From Nitrospira sp. (lineage in GTDB: Bacteria > Nitrospirota > Nitrospiria > Nitrospirales > Nitrospiraceae), in contig CP126121.1 of NCBI GenBank assembly GCA_030123625.1, positions 577,001-641,000 of the forward strand: a stretch of DNA of 64,000 nt, in the 5' to 3' direction. How positions within the stretch are numbered: the first letter of the stretch is position 1; each line of letters begins with the position of its first letter. Positions 1-7,504 of the stretch are shown one piece after another. The position numbers and the translations under genes are program-made. The notes beneath the pieces are model-generated. The model saw only the letters and a list, made by a program, of their open reading frames with translations. It was not told the DNA's origin and did not search any database.

Positions 1-353
1 GTGTCAACACGGGTAACCCTCGACAATACCGTCAGCGTTTTTTCGATCTGGCGGAAGGTATCAGACTCATCGAACAGCATCAGACGACGGTGACTTTCTA
101 GAAGCTGCTTATAAGTGCTCTGACAGAGAAGCAGTGTGGTCTCCAAGGATTGTGCAAGTTCAGCGGTGTAGTGCACCACGGATCCAGTCTTGCGCCGATC
201 GCCGTTCAGCTTCTCTAAGCGTTGTTGAAGGGTACTGAAGGTGGCTTGCAGTTTTGCGATCCCCAACTCGGTATCGAGGGGGTCGATGAACGTGAACGGC
301 TGACGCTCGTCACCGTCACCCTTGTGTCGTGGAATTCGGTGGAAGGAAGCCAT
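1..353 (-). CDS. Hypothetical helical protein, C-terminus outside window
   Basis: An open frame runs leftward from an ATG at 353 to the window edge with no stop (117 codons seen). The product is hydrophilic and mostly helical, with a heptad-like stretch at about residues 33-55 that could form a coiled coil. There is no signal peptide or membrane segment in the visible part. No clear ribosome binding site precedes the ATG. I do not recognise the family. It lies downstream, on the same strand, of several tiny ORFs. Composition reads like a real protein rather than a shadow frame, but the missing C-terminus prevents a better call. Confidence 0.5.
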   Translation of the reverse strand, partial: MASFHRIPRHKGDGDERQPFTFIDPLDTELGIAKLQATFSTLQQRLEKLNGDRRKTGSVVHYTAELAQSLETTLLLCQSTYKQLLESHRRLMLFDESDTFRQIEKTLTVLSRVTRVD

Positions 354-373
354 GTCGGGTTATTTTAAATATT

Positions 374-592
374 TTAACTGCAAAGGCAAGTGGAACCGCT
401 GACAGGGTAAATCGCGTACACTCGCCGGAGAGCCAGTCGATCGGCTAACGCGGTGGAAATTTTTCCCTCGACGAGTCCCGCCACATTTTTCACTGCCTTC
501 TCTTGTTTCATAAGAGGACGCACCGCGCTTTGCGCCGTGCGAAGGAAACCCGCGCACCGTCGCTTACGCATAAGAGCTTGAAGCCCCAGCAT
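374..592 (-). CDS. Possible small basic protein, doubtful
   Basis: A 72-codon frame with an Arg/Lys-rich N-terminal half and an alternating helical middle. It continues the leftward series of tiny ORFs between 616 and 1025. The ribosome binding site is poor (AGG only 2-3 nt before the ATG). It has no recognisable motif, and a competing frame of similar length exists at 360-557. It may be a decayed remnant rather than a gene. Confidence 0.22.
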   Translation of the reverse strand: MLGLQALMRKRRCAGFLRTAQSAVRPLMKQEKAVKNVAGLVEGKISTALADRLALRRVYAIYPVSGSTCLCS

Positions 593-615
593 TACCTGGA
601 AAACGCCTGTGGATG

Positions 616-1025
616 TTAATGAGCCGCCCCTTCCTTACAGAGGGTGAGGAGCCGGTCTAACGCCCGTTCTCTTGTGAGATGTTCGATGGTCGATGCCATA
701 TCAAAGAGGGCACTCCTTCTCGATAGGCAGGAGATGTTGCATACTCGTGTGAACGGCTTGCAGGGTTCGTTCGAAAATAGCGAGTTTCTCCCAATTCTCC
801 TTCAGCCTTCTGATCATGGGGAAATGCTGCCATGTGTTCCTGGAATCATGATACCGCTCGTTCCCGCGAAGCCAGCAATTGAAGAAACTGATGATGCCAC
901 AGCGCCAGGTTGACTGTCTGGACAGCCTGAACTTCGCAAAGTGTATGGACGGGCGTGAGGGGTGATTTTGGTGTCCGGGTGGGAGTCTGGTCGGTAAAGC
1001 GTGGGAACGAACCGATACCCATCAT
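616..1025 (-). pseudogene. Chain of three tiny ORFs, likely frameshifted remnant
   Basis: Three leftward frames follow one another in three different phases: 846-1025 (59 codons), 701-817 (38 codons) and 616-699 (27 codons). Each has protein-like composition (helical, rich in L/E/R/H). The third begins 1 nt after the stop of the second. None has a convincing ribosome binding site. The simplest reading is one small helical protein gene broken by frame shifts, although three genuine mini-genes cannot be excluded. The opposite strand frame at 644-913 has no start signal and is less protein-like. The family is not recognised. Confidence 0.3.
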
Positions 1026-1110
1026 CAGTTACTTACCACAGAATGGTCGAATCTGTTCCTTGGTGTCCTTCCTTAATATCAAGTGGAAATCTTCTTACCT
1101 CATAATAATA

Positions 1111-1389
1111 TTAAGGCGAACTAGGCGGTGGCCCTGCTGGAGGAATCGGTGTCGGTCGGGGCGGCGGCACCGGTGATGGCGGCAGGGGTTTGGGTGGCGG
1201 TGACGGTACCGGAGCCGGTGGTAACGGTTCTGGATTAGGAGTCGGCACGGGTGGAATCGGTTGCGGAGGCAAGGGATCGACGGATGAGGACGAGGTACCT
1301 GATACGTTCGTGCACTGGATAGAAGCGCTTGGCATATCGCCGCTGGTCACCGTCATCAGCATCATGAACCCAGCGAGACTGTTCAGCAT
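1111..1389 (-). CDS. Proline-rich secreted protein with P-x-P repeats
   Basis: A 92-residue protein begins at ATG 1389, preceded by GAGG at good spacing; an in-frame GTG lies at 1422. The first 25 or so residues have a hydrophobic core (LAGFMMLM) that could act as a signal sequence. From residue 42 to the end the chain is almost entirely proline with alternating P/V/T/L, in degenerate six-to-seven-residue units of the type P-x-P-P-x-P. Such tails are usually extended polyproline stalks in the envelope. The complementary strand gives a glycine-rich frame (1190-1402), which I treat as its shadow. Function unknown. Confidence 0.5.
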   Translation of the reverse strand: MLNSLAGFMMLMTVTSGDMPSASIQCTNVSGTSSSSVDPLPPQPIPPVPTPNPEPLPPAPVPSPPPKPLPPSPVPPPRPTPIPPAGPPPSSP

Positions 1390-1460
1390 TGTGCCTCGAT
1401 GATTCTTGTCACAACCGGACACCCCCTATTCATCTTGGAACCTGGTCCGTGACCGATCGA

Positions 1461-1495
1461 ATAAAAAGCTCCGCTCTCTTTCGAAAGCGGAGCTT
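1461..1495 (-). terminator. Rho-independent terminator for leftward transcript
   Basis: A perfect 10-bp stem (1466-1475 with 1486-1495), AAGCTCCGCT/AGCGGAGCTT, encloses a 10-nt loop. On the minus strand it is followed by TTTTTAT. It lies about 180 nt beyond the stop of the leftward acyl-ACP synthetase/acyltransferase gene and fits an intrinsic terminator for that transcript. Confidence 0.75.
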
Positions 1496-1497
1496 CC

Positions 1498-1573
1498 CAG
1501 GACTTACAAGTTTTTTCGTTATGGCCTCTCACGTTTCCGCGGGAGATTCACAACGTTGTTCTTGTAAGTCCTG
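1498..1573. repeat. 13-bp perfect inverted repeat around a 50-nt insert
   Basis: Arms at 1498-1510 (CAGGACTTACAAG) and 1561-1573 (CTTGTAAGTCCTG) are exact reverse complements. The 50-nt insert contains a smaller palindrome, ACAACGTTGT, near 1551-1560. The element sits directly upstream, in leftward sense, of the terminator hairpin. The transcript end would therefore fold into two consecutive stems. It could be a 3'-UTR-derived small RNA or a small mobile repeat; neither can be shown from one copy. Confidence 0.6.
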
Positions 1574-1673
1574 TTGACTCTACGTTAACGTCTTTCTCCT
1601 TCAGCTCCTACGGGTAAAGTCCCTAGAACGTATTGAAATGTCCTACCACGTATTCCGGACGGATCATTGGGAT

Positions 1674-4367
1674 TCAATCAGGCGATCGGGGACGAGCCGC
1701 ATCTGATCCCAGTGCGGCAACGTGTGTGTGGAGGGCATCGGTGATGCGCTCATGCGACCGCGTTCCCTTTCCCTGTCGCTCCAGCTCTGAAGGCGAAAGC
1801 GGCAGGCCGAACCGTACGGTCATGGGGCGGAAGCGCGGAAACCATGCGCCCATGGGAAGCGCGTGGTGTCCTCCCCCGATCCACACCGGCACAGCCGGCA
1901 CCGAACGAGCTTGCAACAACAGTCCGACTCCTGACTGGAACGGTTGGAGCCGCCCGTCCGGTGAACGGCCTCCTTCAGCGAACCACACCAGGGGATGACC
2001 TTTATCAAGGATGGCTGCGCCATAGGCGAGGCTTGTCAGCGCTCCGCGTCCTTGCTCGATCGGCACGACGCGGGTCGCCCGACTCACGAGCCGCATGACC
2101 ATATTTCCGAACATCATTCCGGTCCATCCACTCCAATAGAGGCGGCTGAGGATCAGTTCCGGCAGAGCCGCCACCAGCGCGGGCGGATCCAGCAGACTCG
2201 TGTGGTTGGGGACGAGTACCATCGGACCCTGAATCGGTACATGCGTCACTCCTTCCACGGTGATGCCGAATCTGGTCGTCATCAGGTGCCTCGTGAGGCT
2301 CAGAAGCATCGTTCCAAACCTTTGAATCACCGGTCCTTGTGGTGCGAGCCACCGCCGCTGCTGTTCATCCAGCAATTCAAGGGGACGTCGCAGACGCTTC
2401 AGCACATCGTTCCCTGCACTCTTCGCCATTCCGGCTTCAAGGGCTTCCCGCAGCAGATCGCGTACGGTTTCGATCCGACCGATCGCCTCGTCGGACAACT
2501 CCAGACCGACCCGTTCGCGTAATTCCAGCGTCACGTTCAACCATTCTAACGAGTCCACACCTAAATCTAAGTGCAGGTGAGTATCCGGCGTGAGTCTGGC
2601 ATCCGGAAATCGCCGAGCCAGCCATTCCCAGACGGTCTTCGCTTCAACCTGTTCGAGCAACTGCCGATCCTCGGGCGCCATCTGCTCAATCAGTATCGGT
2701 CCTTTTTCCCTCACGACTCCTCGCTGCTTTGCCTGTGTATAGAGCTCCCGCAACTTGTGACGCCTGATCTTTCCCAAACGAGTACGGGGCAGCGGCTCCA
2801 ATGTGATTGCGTAATCGCCGATGCGGTGGTGCGACGGGAGCGAGGCAGATCGTTGCTGTATCTCTCGACGGATCAGTTCTTCCAGCTTCGACTGCTCCAA
2901 GCGCACGGCGCTCGCCTCGGGTCCCACCAGAGCGACCAGTCGATTGCGGTCTTCCAGCACTGCGGCTTCACGGATCACCTCACTCTGTTCAAGTACGCTT
3001 TCGACAGACTCCGGATTGATGTTTTCTCCACCCGGCAACACAATCATTGAAGAGACGCGACCGTTCAAGTAGAGCACCCCATCTGTGAACGATCCGAGGT
3101 CGCCGGTCCGAAAATAGCCGTCTTTCGTGAACGCCTCATCGGTCTTTTTAGGAAGATTGCGATACCCGGCAAACACGTTCGGTCCTTTCACTTGAACCTC
3201 GCCCTGTTTTGAAACAGGATCCGGATCAATAATCCGAATGCCGACGTTTGGCAACGGAGTACCGGCACTCCCGAATCGGAGGCTTCCCGGTACATTGAGC
3301 GTCAAGATCGGAGATGTCTCAGTCAGCCCATACCCGCTCGCGACTTCCCATCCCAACCCTTCGAGTTTCCATGCCACGTTGGCATCAAGCGCTGCTCCCC
3401 CGGAAACGACCATGCGCAACCGTGGCGCGAAGCGGCGATGCAGTGTCTTGAACAGCCACGGACCGGCCCGCACTCCGAACCGCCGGCGCAGGGCAATCGA
3501 AAAGTCGAGTGCCCCACGGAACAGCAACCAGGCAAGACGCCCCATTCGATGTACTCGAGCTTCGACGGCTGTCATCAGAGCTTGGTAAAAGCGCGGCACG
3601 GCGACAATAATGGTGGCTTCCCCCTCGATCAGTGCTCGTAAGATTTGTGGACCGACCAGCGAATGGGGCAGCACAACGGGCACACCGCTCGACAGGGGAG
3701 TCAGGAGTCCCACAGTGAACGGATAGACATGGTGCAACGGCAGCGGGAGCAGCAGCCGATCCCGGGGTGATAACAATTGTTGCTGCAGCAGAGCGGACAG
3801 GTTCGACATCAGATTGTGATGCGTGAGCGGTACACCTTTGGGAAGTCCTGTAGTTCCGGAGGTGTAGAACAGTACAGCCGGATCATTCGAATCGACGGAG
3901 CCACACGTCTCGGCTTGCTCTGCGAGATACCACTGGAGGCTTCTTTTGTCTGTCTTATCGGCATCCAACAGAACCAGCCGGCATTCATGATCCGGCATCA
4001 TCGTCACAAGGCGATCGGCCATCGACGTCGTCGTGAAGAGCCATTGAGCCTTGCTGTCTTGGCGAATGTGCCGGAATTCTTCCTCTCCGACTTGGGTATC
4101 GACCGGCACCGGAACGGCCCCTGCTTCGATCAATGCGAAACAGGCGACGATCCACTCGGAACTGCTTGGGGCACAGAGCACACCATTAGCTCCTCGCTGC
4201 AACCCTGCTGCGGCGAGTCCCATTGCGAGCCGCTGTGCTGTATCGATCAATTCGCGGAACGACCAAATCCGGCTTCCCTTACGATGAAAGATCACAAGTG
4301 CCGGGGAAGTTTCGAATCGAGCAAGAGAGCGAATGAGGATTTGAAGACTATCGCTAAAAATCGGCAT
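1674..4367 (-). CDS. Acyl-CoA/ACP synthetase - ACP - acyltransferase fusion
   Basis: An 897-residue three-domain enzyme. Residues 1-545 are an AMP-forming acyl-activating domain: P-loop YTSGTTGLPKG at 168-178, GYGLTET at 345-351, YFRTGDLG at 418-425 and the C-terminal catalytic lysine in RLGKIRR near 533. Residues 570-645 are an acyl carrier domain with LGVDSLE, whose Ser606 should carry phosphopantetheine. Residues 675-885 are a PlsC-type glycerolipid acyltransferase with the HX4D box NHTSLLD (His722, Asp727) and EGGRS at 798-802. The family logic is that a free fatty acid is adenylated, loaded on the built-in carrier and passed to a lysophospholipid or similar acceptor. E. coli Aas has the acyltransferase first and no internal ACP, so the order here is reversed. 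No ribosome binding site is evident before the ATG. It is transcribed alone and followed by a strong terminator. Confidence 0.88.
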   Translation of the reverse strand: MPIFSDSLQILIRSLARFETSPALVIFHRKGSRIWSFRELIDTAQRLAMGLAAAGLQRGANGVLCAPSSSEWIVACFALIEAGAVPVPVDTQVGEEEFRHIRQDSKAQWLFTTTSMADRLVTMMPDHECRLVLLDADKTDKRSLQWYLAEQAETCGSVDSNDPAVLFYTSGTTGLPKGVPLTHHNLMSNLSALLQQQLLSPRDRLLLPLPLHHVYPFTVGLLTPLSSGVPVVLPHSLVGPQILRALIEGEATIIVAVPRFYQALMTAVEARVHRMGRLAWLLFRGALDFSIALRRRFGVRAGPWLFKTLHRRFAPRLRMVVSGGAALDANVAWKLEGLGWEVASGYGLTETSPILTLNVPGSLRFGSAGTPLPNVGIRIIDPDPVSKQGEVQVKGPNVFAGYRNLPKKTDEAFTKDGYFRTGDLGSFTDGVLYLNGRVSSMIVLPGGENINPESVESVLEQSEVIREAAVLEDRNRLVALVGPEASAVRLEQSKLEELIRREIQQRSASLPSHHRIGDYAITLEPLPRTRLGKIRRHKLRELYTQAKQRGVVREKGPILIEQMAPEDRQLLEQVEAKTVWEWLARRFPDARLTPDTHLHLDLGVDSLEWLNVTLELRERVGLELSDEAIGRIETVRDLLREALEAGMAKSAGNDVLKRLRRPLELLDEQQRRWLAPQGPVIQRFGTMLLSLTRHLMTTRFGITVEGVTHVPIQGPMVLVPNHTSLLDPPALVAALPELILSRLYWSGWTGMMFGNMVMRLVSRATRVVPIEQGRGALTSLAYGAAILDKGHPLVWFAEGGRSPDGRLQPFQSGVGLLLQARSVPAVPVWIGGGHHALPMGAWFPRFRPMTVRFGLPLSPSELERQGKGTRSHERITDALHTHVAALGSDAARPRSPD

Positions 4368-5416
4368 TGATCGAGTCTCGTGAAAGGAGTTTGCCGTTCA
4401 CCGTTCGGCCACCTTCTCTTCAGCGAAGGTGCAGACTCTTCTTCGAATTCTTGTCAGTCACGTGGGTGAGGTCCTGCCGGAAATCTCGCTTGAACACACC
4501 TCCGTTGTGTGTGAAGCGTAGAGGTCCTAAATACTATTCAAAACGCGGCCTGGCATTGCCGGTGACGCGAGGGGATTTCGACGTCTAAAATCCTGACATT
4601 GATCACCCGTCCCTCCCTGCCAACGGATAATTGAAATCGAGTTCGGCCATGGGTCCAACAAGATCGATGATAAGGAGTTGTAAATTGAAGAGTGTGTATA
4701 CATCCTCCTGTGGTCCAACAGTTCATGAATGTCTGGTCTCCTGCATAGTTTCGGTGCTTGTCGTGACTCAATGAAATTCCCGACACTCTGGAATCGTGAT
4801 GTGGGATTGTGCATGTGCTAGTCTCTGTCTCTTCCTAGGTAACATTGCAACTATCTTGCTGAACTCAGCGATGCTATGGATCCAACTTGATCCACCATCG
4901 ACTTGGTGAAGGGGTCGCTTATTCTCTCTCTAGATTCCACTATGTGAGTGAGAACGCGCACCACTAGGAGATGCCCAGGGAAGACCGGATCTTCGGATGG
5001 TCGACCGGAGCGCATCCGGTTATCGACATCGCGCAGGGATCGGTCTCGAATCGTCCATGGAACCGGACGAGCTCTTCGAACGCTGAAACCAAGGCGATAA
5101 AACGACCGGATGGCGAGCGGGTCTGTTACTGCACGCTGCAAGATGAAAGAGGCCGAACCTCGCATCACCTCCATTCGCTTCTTTGCATTCCCGTTAACCA
5201 AAGGGCATACCTTTTGCCTCACTATCTACTTACGTTCAGCAACGCTGACTCTGTTTGAAAAATTCGTCGAGAAATCGTCAAATCGTATTCGTCTATCGAC
5301 GCTGAGCGAGACGATCTGTCTCGACGGGAGCACATTTTCTTGATGATGCCGAGAGAATGAGGATGAAGACATGGCGCTCGATAAACAGTTGGAGAAAGCA
5401 GCCGAGGCTGGGCGAC
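4368..5416. other. Long spacer without a supportable gene
   Basis: About 1 kb, comparatively AT-rich. Frames up to 123 codons exist on both strands (for example 4851-5222 leftward), but none has a start signal, conserved motif or protein-like composition. A short inverted repeat CGAGAC-gatct-GTCTCG lies at 5307-5323, beyond the 3' end of the hibernation-factor gene, and may help end that transcript. It should also hold the promoter of the acyl-ACP synthetase gene near 4370-4500, but I cannot place boxes with confidence. Confidence 0.4.
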
Positions 5417-5971
5417 TCAGGCTGCGGCGCCTTTGTCGGCGTAGTGTTGGAGCGGGTCGACAGGATTCACGGTCGTGGCCTGTGGACCTTTTTCCCCCGG
5501 TTCGATGTTGAGCGTCACTTCCATGCCGTCCATCTTCTCGAACTCCAAGTCATGTACCGCGTTGCGATGAAAGTAGACTTCGGTGCCGTCATCCAACACA
5601 ATGAACCCGTAGCCTTCCTCGGGAAAAAGCCTCGTCACGACGCCGTGCTCGGGCGGCGCCGCGATGCGGACTTCATGCGACGCCCGTTTTTCTTGTATCC
5701 GGTCTAACTCCGTCTCCAGCGCTTCAAAAGCCTGGCGGATGGCTTCTTCGAAACTGTTGTCGGTCTTGCGCGCCGTAACCGTATGGCCGGGCATCTGCGC
5801 GACGAGGACGGCTTCGTGCGTGTCTTCTGCTTTTTGGTAATCCTTCCGCGCGAGAGTGACGCGCAAGTGGACCAGGCCGGCTGACGGTTTCAGCTCGTTG
5901 GCTCGAGCCGTGATGTCGGCGGCCCATTCGTCGGTGACCTTGGTGTGTCGCCCTTCGATTTGCAGATCCAT
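5417..5971 (-). CDS. HPF/RaiA-like ribosome hibernation factor fused to cold-shock domain
   Basis: A 184-residue cytosolic protein. Residues 1-100 resemble the ribosome-associated inhibitor/hibernation factor fold (beta-alpha-beta-beta-beta-alpha). Residues 108-172 are a cold-shock, nucleic-acid-binding OB domain with GYGFI at 120-124 and VYFHRNAV at 132-139, matching the RNP1/RNP2-type aromatic patches. In long HPF proteins the C-terminal part instead dimerises ribosomes; replacing it with a CSD suggests single-stranded RNA or rRNA binding near the decoding site. The start is supported by AAGGA 6 nt upstream. It follows the baeRF gene by 30 nt on the same strand, so the two probably form one translation-related unit. 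Confidence 0.85.
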   Translation of the reverse strand: MDLQIEGRHTKVTDEWAADITARANELKPSAGLVHLRVTLARKDYQKAEDTHEAVLVAQMPGHTVTARKTDNSFEEAIRQAFEALETELDRIQEKRASHEVRIAAPPEHGVVTRLFPEEGYGFIVLDDGTEVYFHRNAVHDLEFEKMDGMEVTLNIEPGEKGPQATTVNPVDPLQHYADKGAAA

Positions 5972-6001
5972 GTCGTCCTTTTGTGTTTCAGCGAAGGCGG
6001 G

Positions 6002-7156
6002 CTAATACCGATAGACTGCCGTCAGCAAGTGGCCGTCCGGAATCTCCTCCGGCCTCATGCCGTACACCTTGCCGTCCTGTCGAAGCGTCTCTGCGGCAGC
6101 CAGGTCCAGCAGTTCTTCGTCGCCCGGCTCCTCATGATCACGCTCGTCCAACGCAAGCCGGTTGAAGTCGAACCGCCCCCAACGGTGCACGCCCAACGGA
6201 ATAAACAAAGTCGCAATGCGTCCTTGGAACGCGGCCGTGAGCGTATGGCCGGCTCGCCCCTTGGCGATTCCTTCATGATATTCAGCGACGGCCTTGTCGC
6301 GGGCCTGCTCGAAGTGACAATCTGCGATGGGCCGCGCTTTGCGATGCAGCTCGTCGTCCGGGACGCCGTCGGGATTTCCTGCGACAATCTCCTCTACGAT
6401 GAAACGGTACCTGCTTACTTCTCTATAGATCGGCACCAAGTATTCGACGCAGGCCAGAATGAGGGGCACGCGCTCGTTCGTCAGTCGCTGGTGCAACACC
6501 TCCTCCACCCAGTGGAAATACCGCTTCACCTTGATCACATCCACGTCTTCGGTGCCGGCGCCGTGGCCGTGCACTCTCCCCCCTTCAGGCCCTCCCATCG
6601 GCAAACTATAGCGTTGAAGATACGGGGCCGGTCCGTCTGCTTCCGGCAGCGTCTGCTCAATGCCCTCAGGCATCTCCGGTAAGGACACCGGCTCGAGGCC
6701 GTCGCGCGTACAATCGAGGAGCCGCACGGCCTTCTGGCTGAGGGCGAGCACATAAAAGTGCGCCTCATTGATCAACAGCGGTAAGAGCGGTTTGATGTAA
6801 AACCGATCGGACACGGCCACAAATTCCGTGACCGCGAACGGCATTCGATAGCTCCGGAATACATCAGGTGAACGGAATACGGCGAGCCCCTCGGCTTGGT
6901 GCCTCCAGAATGCCGAGTCCTCGACCAGACCCGCGACCGGTTCCAACAGATTGCGGGCCTCGGCAGCACGCGTACCTTCATTGATCAACTGCTGCTCCGC
7001 CTGTCTCACGAGGTTCTTCAGCCGGATCGGATCCTGCCTGATTTCCTGTCCCGCGCGGTGCGTGGGCAGAAAAATGGAAATCGCCGGCGCCCGACTTTCG
7101 GCCAGGAGAGATCTGAGCTGAGACTGCATAGGCGGGCCCGCCATGAATTTCATCAT
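6002..7156 (-). CDS. baeRF-type (bacterial eRF1-like) protein
   Basis: A 384-residue protein matching the bacterial archaeo-eukaryotic release factor families (baeRF3/7 type). Typical stretches are the N-terminal SIFLPTHRAG, the central region around LYVLALS/VRLLDCTRDG, PLILACVEYLVPIYREVS in the last third and the C-terminal AAETLRQDGKVYGM. Members resemble the middle and C-terminal parts of aRF1/Pelota and are predicted to act on the ribosome in rescue or modification, but no reaction has been established for this family. Several ATGs occur in the first ten codons; I keep the outermost one. It is divergent from glgX and precedes the hibernation-factor fusion by 30 nt, which supports a ribosome role under stress. 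Confidence 0.75.
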   Translation of the reverse strand: MMKFMAGPPMQSQLRSLLAESRAPAISIFLPTHRAGQEIRQDPIRLKNLVRQAEQQLINEGTRAAEARNLLEPVAGLVEDSAFWRHQAEGLAVFRSPDVFRSYRMPFAVTEFVAVSDRFYIKPLLPLLINEAHFYVLALSQKAVRLLDCTRDGLEPVSLPEMPEGIEQTLPEADGPAPYLQRYSLPMGGPEGGRVHGHGAGTEDVDVIKVKRYFHWVEEVLHQRLTNERVPLILACVEYLVPIYREVSRYRFIVEEIVAGNPDGVPDDELHRKARPIADCHFEQARDKAVAEYHEGIAKGRAGHTLTAAFQGRIATLFIPLGVHRWGRFDFNRLALDERDHEEPGDEELLDLAAAETLRQDGKVYGMRPEEIPDGHLLTAVYRY

Positions 7157-7399
7157 AGGTTATGAGATCACCACTGCCATCTAGTACCTTCCCTGGGAAA
7201 GCGAAAGGTCGTAGTGCCGTTGTACAGCGGCTAAAATCATCAATATGTAGATCGGGTACCGCAGTTGATCGTGCACAGCGAACCGACCAACCCTCGTGCG
7301 TCTCCTTCCTGAGGAGTAATCCCTGTGAAATCCGCAGTACGCTTTCATCGTCATTTACATTCGGGAGCTCACGAGTCCATGAGATAAGTTGTCCCGCGC

Positions 7400-7421
7400 G
7401 AGACAAAATGTCTTTTGTCTC
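7400..7421. promoter_or_regulatory. 22-bp palindrome between baeRF and glgX
   Basis: GAGACAAAA at 7400-7408 pairs perfectly with TTTTGTCTC at 7413-7421 around TGTC. It lies about 84 nt before the likely glgX start, in the 348-nt divergent spacer. Perfect symmetry and lack of a U-tract favour an operator for a dimeric regulator over a terminator. The regulator is unknown. Confidence 0.45.
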
Positions 7422-7504
7422 ATCCACCGTAACGGATGTTTGTTAAGACTGGGGTATGGTACGATTACGCGTTGATAGGCATTCATTTTGCTGGTGATGC
7501 GGGC

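Noticed and set aside
1190-1402. Rightward glycine-rich frame
   Set aside because: Shadow of the proline-rich leftward gene; the leftward frame has a better start.
4851-5222. 123-codon leftward frame in the long spacer
   Set aside because: No ribosome binding site, no family resemblance, uneven composition.
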